DNA of 64,000 bases from Bretschneidera sinensis (Eukaryota; Streptophyta; Magnoliopsida; Brassicales; Akaniaceae), in assembly GCA_023935145.1 (NCBI GenBank), contig CM043703.1:20447227-20511226 (forward strand), read 5' to 3'. A model generated the notes under the pieces. The model worked only from the letters and a program-made list of their open reading frames with translations. It did no database searches and had not been told where the DNA came from. Position 1 is the stretch's first letter, and every line of letters begins with the position of its first letter. Positions 1-11,000 of this stretch are shown here, in pieces. The translations under genes and the position numbers were made by a program.

Positions 1-33
1 AACTTAATATTAAAAATTTGTGAGGATTGTTGG

Positions 34-3000
34 TGTTGACCCGTATTTGATTTTAATAATGACAAAACACTATTAAAATTACACTAACAGTTTTATCTAA
101 GCGTTTAAGCAGGAAGAGTGTTCAATTCAGAAACAAGATGCAAGATCTCAATACGTTGAGACACCAAAAGAAGACAGAAGACCTAGAATAGTGTAATACC
201 CATATTTGTAAAATAAGGGTAAAAAAATACTTTAATAAATATGACATAGAATTTAAAATAATATATAGATATTTTAAAAATGCGAAAAGTTAAATTTAAA
301 GTTAAAAAAAAATTTGAGATGTGGACGTCCAACATAAGAAGTAAAAAAAAAAAGAAAAAAAAATTTCCTTAAAAAAAAATTGAAAACGTGGCAACAGGTG
401 GCAGCACTTGTTGCCAAATGTAATTGAAGTTTTACAGGTTATAAAAGTGTAAACTAGTAGCTTTGCATGTGTTACAGCAAGGCATAAATGTGGAGAGTTT
501 TTTAGAGTTGCCAGGTGCAATTTTTTCAGACAAATGTGAGCTATCGTTGCAGAAAATTTTCTATATATATTACACTTATATGTAAACGAAAATTTTACCT
601 ATAAATTTCGTTTAGTTTCCTTCAATCATTTTATTTTCTTTAAACACTTGGGGACCGAAAGAAAAGTTGAAAGAATAAAATTTTGAAGGGATTTACAGGA
701 GAATTTTATAGAGAGTCACGAAAAGCTATCAGAAAAAACATAAGGTAATAATGTAATTTTATTTTTGAATTTTTATCATTTATGAAATTTCTCAGAATTA
801 AAAGTGAGAATTTTCAAAGGGTGTGGTTTATGAAGAATTGAAGAATAAATTAGAAATTTAATATAAATATTATGTCAGGTGTTGGCGATCAGCAATCGGG
901 GGAAATTGCCGAGAGGAACGAGAAAGGCAAGGAGGTGATCAACGGGTAACTTTAAGTGCTATGAGTGAGTTAGATTTTCTTTAAGTAATCTAAATAAAAA
1001 TGAAATTTCTAGTGATAATATTAAAATAAATTATTAGCTTATGCTTTGGTGGCAGTTAAAAATTTAATTGATAAGTATGATATAAATATTGGACATGTAG
1101 AAAATTATTATGTGAAAAGAAATATTATTAGAATAATGAGTCGATTTAATAATGATGGTGATAAATAAAATTCTTGATGAGTTTGGTTAATAAATTGATG
1201 TGATAAATAAGGAGAAGAAATTAGTTAAATTTATCAAGCAGAAATTTGAGGAAAGACAAGATAGCTAAATTTAAATATTTTGAATTCATGTTGTTTTATA
1301 TTACTGTTCATATGCATATGCATTAAATAAAAGAACCGAAAGAACCGGGAGGAGGCCGATCTAATTGAAAAACCGTAACCGCCGGCATATGCTGAAAATA
1401 AAATGGACACCGTGACAGCTGGGATAAGTTGGAAAGAAAAGAACTTGAAGGGGACCAATCTAAGATAATAAAAACATGTCGACATACGGGAAGACATTCC
1501 CTAATAATAATAATTCATGCATTGATCTGTTTTATATATTGATAATTTTACTGAAATGTTGTTGATATTATGCATTTATTTGTAGATAAATGAGTCTCAC
1601 AGAGAGACAATTACAGTGAGAAAAAGACATTGAAGTATGATGTGATAAGAATTAATTAAATGTTAGACTATATGCTATTATGAAGTCATATGAGAGATAA
1701 ATGATTAAATATTAAAGGGTTATTTATACAAATTGAATACTTCTAGTAAATTTAATTCACTGAGCTTGTGAAGCTCATCACTCATTGTACAATGATTTCA
1801 GGTAGTAGACAAGACAAATAGGCTGGTGGGTTAAGAGTCAGATGAAATCGTTTTTTGTAAGCCACGTACGTGTCAACATCCTCAAACAAATAAGAAAATG
1901 AAATATAAAAATTTTATTTGTAAGTATTCATGTATTTACGTTGTGTATTATGTTTAAGTTAATATCAAATTTATGTACCTATCCTGTTGAGGGTTGAGGA
2001 TTACAGTAAAAATTTATGTTAGTATTATTTTTATTGTTGCATATATGTGTCGTGCTGAGATTTTTAAAATGTGATGACACCGTCTCGAGGGTAGTCAACC
2101 CAGGATGGGTCGTTATAAATAGGCACTAAGGTAATTGAATCACTTTGTAAATCTCTAAATTCAGTTATTTAACTTGATCTATGGCTCGACTTACAAAAGA
2201 CTTCGACAAAGCAAAAATCTAAAAATTTTCTAAGTCAAAAAACTGTTTTGAAACATGAAAACTAGGTTGAAAGACAACCCAGTCGACTGAGTCTATACAC
2301 CCATCGATTGAGAAAATGGATAGTAAGTTCCCAGTCGACTGGTACTCTCCCTAAGCCTAAAAGTGAACATTTTTCACTTGACTCAGTCGACTGGTATAAA
2401 GACCCAGTCGATCGGTAAGTCGAAATATCACCCTTTGAGACACGAGACTTAAGCATTTAATGCCCCAAACCTACCAAGTCGGTGTCAAATGGCCATATTA
2501 ATTCAAGGTTCTATAAATCCACTTCAATGAGCATTTAAAGAAAGAAGAGAGCACATTCAATTCATGATATAGCTCATTAATTCTCAAAAGCTTTGAAAAA
2601 TTCATTGTGAGTCATTCTTCAAGATTGTTCTTGAAAGAGAGATATTATTCATTTATAAAAGCATTCATTGCTCTCTCTACCATTTACTTTACAGTTAATA
2701 CAATTTATTGTAAATGGAAAGAGTTGGTATAACTCTTAAAGTATTTAGAATTAAACACTTCGTTTGTAAACTTCCGTGAGGAAGAGATTGTTTGTAAGGT
2801 TTGTGCAATACCCGTGAAGTTGCTCAACTAATGATTAGTGGATTACTTCAAGGAGGTTCCTTAAAGACAGTGGGCGTAGGGTTGGAGAGATTTCGATATT
2901 GTCGAACCACTATAAACGGAGTTTACATATTCTCTTCCTTTATTTACAAGTATATTATTTGATTATGTGCTTTGCTTATTAAACTGTTTTAAAAACTTGC

Positions 3001-3068
3001 AAGTTAATCAGCAAAAAGTTTTTAAAAACCCAATTCACCCCCGTCTTAGGTTTGAACCTCGGTTTACA
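34..3068 (+). mobile_element. Solo LTR of a Ty1-copia element, split by a nested gypsy LTR
   Basis: The sequence starts TGTTGACCC and ends GGTTTACA and matches the complete LTR at 3679-4851, whose right edge is fixed by a primer-binding site. There is no primer-binding site after 3068, so this is not a 5' LTR. The flanks GTTGG (29-33) and GTTAG (3069-3073) differ by one base, which fits a 5-bp target duplication and a solo LTR. Without the inserted gypsy LTR (192-2117) and its 5-bp duplication it is about 1.1 kb. It contains several copies of the palindrome core AGTCGACT between about 2280 and 2415. Confidence 0.8.
192..2117 (+). mobile_element. Solo LTR of a Ty3-gypsy element with perfect 5-bp target duplication
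   Basis: This is the same LTR family as 57478-59507. It begins TGTAATACCC and ends CGTTATA, where relatives end CGTTACA. AATAG occurs at 187-191 and again at 2118-2122. The related copia LTR at 3679 has the uninterrupted site (AATAG once, 3832-3836), so the insertion point is seen directly. There is no internal region, so it is a recombined solo LTR. The LTR holds about one unit of the 36-bp minisatellite that is expanded in its relatives. Confidence 0.9.
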
Positions 3069-3678
3069 GTTAGAATTTTAGATTTAGATTATAATATTAA
3101 AATTAAAGACATGAGAAAGATTAAAAGGATGTTTTGTTTTATTGTAACATTTTGAAATGATACAAGTGGTAGTTCGTTACTTTTAAAAAGTGCATATCGA
3201 AAGATATATGTCTTTTAAATTCGTACCCTTTGAAGAATGTGTATTAACTAATTATATGTTCGGATGGTTGTGACTTTCTAAAAGGATATCTAAGCACCAT
3301 TTTGAGTATATAATATATGAGAATATTTCACATTAGATTTATAACTTTACTATTTAATTTTCATTCTCAAATGTCCTTCCTCTACACATAACCTATGTAT
3401 TACAACTATTTAGTTTCTAAACAATTTCTTAGAGCATTCTTGAGAATCTTTTCATAATTGCTATCTGCAGAATTTCACAAGACTTATTATATTTTGGAGG
3501 TAAATTTGGTAAGAACCTATTAGCAAACTCTTTGGAGATGGGGCAACTATCACCTTTAAAAAAGGCGATTTACGTGCCTCAAAGCCTTAAATCATTTTGT
3601 TCTTTCTTTATTACTTTTTTCATTGCAACTCATATTTTTTTCTCTTATTAGTTTTGTCATTATCAAAAACAGGGAGAT
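3069..3678 (+). repeat. Duplicated flank (X) followed by the 3' end of a copia internal region
   Basis: Positions 3069 to about 3410 closely match 7177 to about 7515, and in both places the block directly follows the end of a copia LTR. The rest, up to 3678, ends in a purine-rich tract (AGGGAGAT) directly before the LTR at 3679. This is the usual 3' end of a copia internal region. No gene is visible here. Confidence 0.6.
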
Positions 3679-4851
3679 TGTTGACCCATATTTGATTTTA
3701 ATAATGACAAAACACTACTAAAATTACACTAGCAGTTTTATCTAAGTGTTTTAGCAGTAAAAACATTCAATTCAGAAACAAGATGCAATAACTCAACACG
3801 TTGAGACACCAAAAGAAAACAGAAGACCTAGAATAGGCACTAAAGTAATTGAATCACTTTGTAATTCTCTAAATTCAGTTACTTAGCTTGATCTATTGCT
3901 CAACTTGCAAAAGGCTTTGACAAAACAAAAATAAAAAAAGTTTCTAAGTCAAAAATTGTGTTGAAACATGAAAACTGGGTTGAAGGACAACCTAGTTGAT
4001 TGGGTCTATACACCAGTCGACTAGAAAAAGAGACAGTAAGTTCCTAGTCGACTGGTTCTAAGGACCCAATCAACTGGTAACTTCACCTAGTCAACTGGTA
4101 CTATGACCCAGTAGACTGGTACTCTCCCTAAACCTAAAAGTGAACATTTTTCACTTGACCTAGTCGACTGGTACAAGGACCCAGTTGACTGGTAATTCAA
4201 AAATATGACCGTTTGAGACGCAAGACTTAAGTATTTACTGCCCCAAACCTACTAAGTCAGTGTCAAACGTCCATATTAATTCAAAACTATATAAACCCAC
4301 TTCAATGAGTATTTAAAGAAGGAAGATAACACATTCAATTCATGATATAGGTCATTAATTCTTAAAAGTTTTGAAAATTTCTTTGTGAGCCATTCTTTAA
4401 ACTTGTTCTTGAAAGAGAGATATTATTCATTTATAAAAGCATTCATTGCTATCTCTCTACCATTTACTTTACAGTTAATAAAATTTATTGTAAACGGAAA
4501 GAGTTGGTTTAACTCTTAGAGTGTTTAGGATTAAACATTTTGTTTGTAACTTCCACGAGGAATAGATTGTTTGTAAGGTTTGTGCAACACCTGTGAAGTT
4601 ACTCGACTAACGATTAGTGGATTACTTCAAGAAGATTCCTTAAAGAGAGTGGACGTAGGGCCGATGAGATTTTGATATTGCCAAACTATAAACTAAGTTT
4701 GTATATTCTCTTCCTTAACTCTTTTGTTTACAAGCATATTATTTGATTATGTACTTTGCTTATTAAACTGTTTTAAAAACTTGCAAGTTAATTAGCAACA
4801 AGTTTTTAAAAACCCAATTCACCCCCACTTGGGTTTGAAACTCGGTTTACA
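3679..4851 (+). mobile_element. Ty1-copia 5' LTR
   Basis: The LTR runs from TGTTGACCCAT to CGGTTTACA and is followed within two bases by a tRNA-Met type primer-binding site, so it acts as a 5' LTR. It is homologous to 34-3068 and, on the minus strand, to 24916-26050. Between about 4000 and 4190 lie at least six degenerate copies of a palindrome with core AGTCGACT. It is about 70 bp longer than the LTR at 34 because of extra palindrome units. Confidence 0.85.
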
Positions 4852-4853
4852 AT

Positions 4854-4865
4854 TGGTATCAGAGC
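4854..4865 (+). other. Primer-binding site, initiator tRNA-Met type
   Basis: TGGTATCAGAGC lies two bases after the LTR end. It is the standard plant retrotransposon primer-binding site, complementary to the 3' end of initiator tRNA-Met. It fixes the direction of the element as +. Confidence 0.9.
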
Positions 4866-4944
4866 TTCGTACTAAATTTCAGTCTTAAAATCCTTGAGTT
4901 GATCCGATAGCATCTAATAGCTATACCAAAGGACATTCCTATAC

Positions 4945-6687
4945 TAGGCCTCCTTTGTTCAATAGCTCCAACTATAATTATTGAAAAAATAGAATGAAAA
5001 TCATTGTCAAATGACAAGATTACAATCTATGGAGAGTCATTGAAGAAGGACTTAGAATTCCTACAAAGGAAATAACCATTTGAGAGATCAATCATACAAT
5101 GCCTAAACTAAAAATAGAGTTTAATGAAGAGGATTGTAGAATGATGTCTCTGAATAGTAGAGCAACTAGCATGCTACATTGTACTATAGATATTGTTGAA
5201 TACAATAAAATTTCTGCATGTATTTCAGCTAAAGAAATTTAGAATAAATTACAAGTTACATATGAAGGCACTAGCGAAGTGAAAAAATAAAAAATTTATA
5301 TGTTAGTGTCCAAATATGAATTTTTCGAAATGTCTCCCAATGAAACTATTTCTCAAATGCACTCACGTTTTACTACTATTGTTAACGGTTTAAAGCTTCT
5401 TGATAGGAACATTGAGAAATTTGAACAAACGAGGAAGATCTTAAGGTCTTTGCCATCCACTTGGAAAGCAAAGAAGACGGCCATAACAGAGGCCAAAGAT
5501 CTCGACAAATTTAATGCCGAAACACTCCTCAGATCACTATTGACATATGAGATGGAAGAAATGAATCCCGTTGTCAATGATGAAGAGAATAAAAAAAAGT
5601 TTATTGCTCTCAAGGCCTCCACAAGCAACAAAGATGATGAAAAAGAAGAAGGGAATGAGAGTAGCGAAGAAGATGGTGAGATAAAATTAATCACCAAAAG
5701 GTTTCACAAGTTCTTGAAAAAGAGCAAGAAACCTTACATAAAGGATTCCCCTCCAAAAAGGAAACATCTTGTGTGCTTCGGTTGCAAGAAGCCTAGTCAT
5801 ATCAAGACCGATTGCCCAACAACGAGCAAACCTTATAAGAGCTTCAAAAAGAAAGTCATAATTGCAACCACATAAAGTGATGACGAAGAAGAAGAAACTT
5901 CGGACAATGAAATTGGATACGAGGAGATTGCCAACCTATGTTTGATGGCAATTGACGATGAGAATGAGGTATCAATTTCTTCCCTTTCTAATAATAATAA
6001 CATTGTTAGTAGTAGTGAAGAATTAATTGAAGTTATAAATGAGATGTATGAAGAATTAAAGAAATTCGATTATAGAAATGTGGCCCTTAAGAAGGAAGTC
6101 TCATATCTTTCTAAAGAGATGGAAGGCTTAAAGGAAAAAAAAGAAAACTATATTTCATGCTTTATAAACTCTTCACAAGATTTTCTAAAAAATGAAAATG
6201 ATATTTTAAAGAAGAAAATAATGGAATTGAATAGTACTATATCTAGACTTATGCTTGGAAAAAAAAAAGCTAGATGAAGTGCTATCTTGCCAAAGGTTAA
6301 ATAGAGGAAAATCCAGCTTGGGCTATTCTCCATTAGGCAAGCAAAAGTCAAAAAAGAGTTTGTTTAAGAAAGCAACATGTGTGAGTGAAGCCTCCACCTC
6401 CAAGGCCACTAGCAAGATTATAAGCACTCCCTTAATATATGCTAGTAGGTCTAAGAAAGTTAATTTAAATCCTAATGCATATACTATAGATAAGCATCCT
6501 AGAAATACTCATGCATATATGTATGCTCACTCAAGAAATGCAAATGCTAGGAATAATCATTCAAAAAATGCACATACTAGAAATTCACATCCTAGGAATT
6601 ACCACCATGTATATCTTAGTGATAATATGTATGTTCATAACTTGCATGCTACAAATGCACATCCTAGAAATTACCATCATCTTAGAA
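4945..6687 (+). pseudogene. Decayed Ty1-copia gag region (UBN2-type) with zinc knuckle, coiled coil and Asn/His repeats
   Basis: The reading frame resembles plant copia gag proteins throughout. The N-terminal part (about 4950-5290) is broken by several in-frame stops, two of them at likely former TGG or serine codons. The longest open part, 5300-5875, holds the gag core and a zinc knuckle, CFGCKKPSHIKTDCP, near residue 155. One stop (TAA) separates it from the acidic and coiled-coil segment 5942-6277. A run of A bases near 6260 shifts the frame into 6255-6710. That last part has short repeats rich in Asn and His (around NAHPRNYHH). No protease, integrase or reverse transcriptase follows: the region joins directly to LTR sequence at about 6688, so pol has been deleted. 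Confidence 0.8.
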
Positions 6688-7176
6688 AAGCTTTGAAAAA
6701 TTCATTGTGAGCCATTCTTCAAGCGTATTCTTGAACGAGAGATATTATTCATTTGTAAAAGCATTCATTGTCATCTCTCTACCATTTCCTTTACAGTTAA
6801 TATAATTTATTGTAAATGGAAAGAGTTGATGTAACTCTTAGAATGATTAGGATTAAACACTTCGTTTGTAACTTCCGTGAGGAAGAGATTGTTTGTAAGG
6901 TTTTTGCAACACCCGTGAAATTGCTCGACTAACGATTAGTGGATTACTTCAAGGAGGTTCCTTGAAGAGAGTGGACGTAGGGTCGGAGAGATTCCGATAT
7001 TGCCGAACCACTATAAACGGAGTTTGCATATTCTCTTCCTTAACTCCTTTATTTACAAGCATATTATTTGATTGTATGCTTTGCTTATTAAATTGTTTTA
7101 AAAACTTGCAAGTTAATTAACAAAAAGTTTTTAAAAACCTAATTCACCCCCTTCTTAGGTTTGAACCTCGATTACA
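6688..7176 (+). mobile_element. 5'-truncated copia LTR (3' part only)
   Basis: This matches the last ~490 bp of the copia LTR family, starting within the part that reads AAGCTTTGAAAAATTCATTG and ending GATTACA. The upstream half of the LTR and all of pol are missing. The block after it (7177 to about 7515) repeats the flank at 3069 to about 3410, so an LTR-flank junction is present twice. Confidence 0.75.
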
Positions 7177-7515
7177 GTTGAAATTTTAATTTAGATTGTA
7201 ATATTAAAATTAAAGACAATAGGAGATTAAAAGGGTGTGTTGTTTTATTGTAACATTTTGAAATGATACAAGTGGTAGTTTGTTACTTTTAAAAAGTGCA
7301 TATCAAAAAATATGTATTTTAAATTTGTATCCTTTGGAGAATGTGTATTAATTAATTATATATTTAGATGATTGTGACTCTTTAAAATGATGTTTAAACA
7401 CCGTTTCAAGTATATAATATATAAAAATATTTCATTTCAAATTTATAATTTTACTACTCAATTTTCATTCTTTTGTATTCTTCCTCAACACATAATAACC
7501 TATGTATTACCACAT

Positions 7516-8068
7516 AATACCAATCTATTTTGCCGAACAATTTTATGAACCGAACAATGTAAAAGAGATATATCATATGATTACTACGCCCTAATTGGGA
7601 TAATACCAAAGCCACCCAAAGCTATGCTAAAAATAAAAAAAGCCACCCAGAGCTACGCACGTAAACGTGAGCTTTAAGCGTGAGAACCGCGCACGTGATG
7701 CACCAAGTTAAAATCGAACGGCTAATTGTGTTTTTTTATATAGAAATGAATTGTTGGAACTGCTAAAATGGATTGCACACACATTCCAAGAAATACTGTA
7801 ACATCAAAGGAGAAATTCAGTAATTACTGTGACCAAGCAGGGGTAAACTGGTCAAATCGGTAGAGAGGATCCAACCAACGCCATTTGCTTGCTTCAACGG
7901 AACAAGCAAAAATGTAAAGTGAAATACGGAGCTCTGATAGCGAACGCCATCAACATGTTAAATTTCGCTCTCTACAGCCAAAGTCAGGGATAGCACCCCT
8001 CTCCACTTCCTATCTCTAGAGGATCAGATCTCCGTAATACACATCGCTATTCGAGAAAATAGAAATTA
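7516..8068 (+). promoter_or_regulatory. Upstream region of PXN with a G-box
   Basis: This 550-bp stretch separates the repeat cluster from the PXN start codon. It contains a near-perfect short direct repeat (AAGCCACCCA/GAGCTA at about 7610-7655) and a G-box CACGTG at 7692-7697, a typical plant bZIP/bHLH site. No clear TATA box was found. Binding is not shown; this is motif reading only. Confidence 0.45.
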
Positions 8069-11000
8069 ATGTCGGACGCTTTGATCAATGGATTGGCGGG
8101 AGCTGGTGGAGGGATCATCGCGCAGCTCCTCACTTATCCTCTTCAAACTGTACAACTCTGATCTCTATGTCGCCGTTCTTTTCTTTTAAAAAGAATTATC
8201 TTTCTGGTTTCATTTATTTACAGTGAATTTAAATTTTTTATTTATTCTATTTTCTATTTTTTGTGTGTTGATCTATAGGTGAATACTCGTCAACAAACCG
8301 AGCGTGATCTGAAGAAGGAGAAGAGAAAACTCGGAACTATTGAACAAATATGCCAGGTTTTCTATTTGTCTTTTCTCCCTCTTGTCTCCATATTTAATTT
8401 TTTTTATGATGATATGCAACTAAAGGGTCATAGTAATACATATTACTAACATAATTTTTGTCATAAATAATTTTCTTTTATTATTAAATCATTAAAATTT
8501 TTGTTTTTTCATACATACATAAATAATGATAAATAGTTTCTAAAAATATTTTTTTATACTTTTAAAATAATATATATATATATATATATAATAATTAAAA
8601 TCAAAGTTAAATCAAAAAGTAATTAGGTACTAAAATTATGGGAAAGTGGAAATAATTAATAAGTTAAACTTTTGAATATGATGTTAATGTTAATTCTGAT
8701 TCATGGAAAATTTTAAAATCTAGTTTTTTTATTTATTTCCCAGGTTACATAGAAATGTAAGCTTTAAATTGAAGTTTTGTTTTCAGTTTGAAAATTGTTT
8801 AATTGTTTTATTTGTACAAAAAGGTTGTGAAACAAGAAGGGTGGGGGCGGTTGTACGGAGGCTTGGCGCCATCTCTAGCGGGTACAGCTGCATCTCAGGT
8901 GAGAAATTGTATTTTTTACTATTAGTAAATTTAGATTTAGATTTTTTTAAGCTTTTCATCAGTTACTTTCTTTTGTTATGCGAAATTTTCAATTTGCTAC
9001 GAAGTTTCCCTGTAACTGTATTGTTGATCATTTTCAGTAATTTATATTCTCTATTTTGTTAAATCTAATAATGGTATGCTCTATATTGTTCCCAAGGAAA
9101 GAAAAGGAGGAAAAAGAATAAGAAAAGGAAAACAATGGGTAGACAATATTAGATGTGCAGTAATAATGCTCATTTTGGTTGCAGAGGACACGATGAAAAG
9201 CTAAGAAAATTTGTGATTTACAAATTGTAATTTGGGGCTGTTATAGTTTAATTTTATATTTAAACTGAGATAATGTCACACTGCACTCGTGTTTGTAAAT
9301 TGTAATGTTTCCTTGGCAAGTGGCAACGGCACCTTTGTATTTTCTTTTCTTCCTTTTCCTTTATTTTTGTGTGGAAGAAATGGCTAGTGTACATTGGCTC
9401 ATAGCAATAATAGATGGGTCATTGTGACTACCAATGTAAATGGTATGTGGTCCTGCCACGGTGAAATATGAGTAGTCATATTCAGTTCTGTTACAAACTT
9501 AAATATCTGCACCTTTTTGGTTCGTTCAATGTAATAGTAAGGGTAAAATGCCAATAACCACCATTGAGGTTGAATATCTTTGGTTGCCATTTATAAGGTC
9601 TGCCCAAAAGGCAAAGGATGATGTTAAAATCAAAAGCAACTGATCTACTGATTGTTCTGGAAGTTAAATTTAATATTTTACTGTTGGTTATTACGGTAAA
9701 ATTCATATGGGTTCAATTACATAAAAAGATGGTATCAAGTAAAATCAAAATTCATATCTCTATTCTGGTCTCTCTTTGTAAAAATGTCATGTTGATATGT
9801 ATCTGCTTGCATCCACCCATTGCCGTTGAAGTCTGAAAGTAAATTGAATATTTTAGGACTTGTTAGTTTACGACATAAAGCTTAATATGGAATTGACTAT
9901 ATTTAAATATGGTATTGAGTTAAGTCGAGATCCGCTTCTGGACAATGAGACTTCATTGTAAAATTGTAAAGGGCATGATATTTGCTTTCACAGAGATATT
10001 TATGTTGGTTTACTATATTCTATACACTTTGCTCCCAAACCGAGCATCGTTAGTGCCACTGCCACACAATGAGGAATAGGTTAGATACTTTTGGCTGGCA
10101 ATGAAACAAAGAGGCTTCTGTTATATGTATAGTGTAAATCTAGAGCACTTTGTTCAGTTAGTTTTCTGATTTCATGTACTCACCATTTCTATGATACAGG
10201 GTGTTTACTATTATTTCTATCAAATATTCAGGAACAAAGCTGAAGCTACAGCACTTGAACGTAGTAGAAAAGGGTTAGGTGATGGATCAGTTGGGATGTT
10301 TTCTTCACTTATGGTTGCTGCTTTAGCTGGGTAATTCACATTGCTTATGGATTCATTCTCGTTTTAGTACATTATGTATCTCTGAAGTCTAGATAAAATA
10401 ATGGCCCAAATCAGCATATGGCTGTAACTGTTTCTTATATAATACCAACATCAGTTGATTAACGGGAAAGGTCATTAGTTTTCTGTCATGTGGCTCATAT
10501 CTGCTTTCGCTGTGTCTTGTTTCAGGTTCAAATCTCTCAATAATATAGCTTGTCTCAGATCACTTGCTTTCCAACACTATAGTTCTTTTATTAGCAAGAC
10601 CAGAGCTTTCCTATTGTCTCAGTTAGGGCTACTTTTAAAGTCACAGTGCCTGAACACTCTGAATTTTAACTATTTTGTTTGGTTTTGAATGTATAATGCG
10701 TGTTCAATACCCGCGGTGGAGGAGTGGGGTAGGATGGGGTTGGTTGGGGTGGTCTTATTTCCGAATCATTCTGATTTTAATGTTTTAGATATGCATGCCA
10801 TTATAATTTTGTATTTAATTTTCTTTTGAACTGAACTAGTGAGCTGGAAAGTTTCAGAATCGTGTAGGATTCTGATTGATTATTTTCCCTTAGTATCTCT
10901 CATAGCTGTAGTAGTTTATAGTAAAATATAAATTCTGTGCCTTCAAACCTGACTTTACCATATGTCTTGTTTTGATACAACAATGAATATGGGTACTTTC

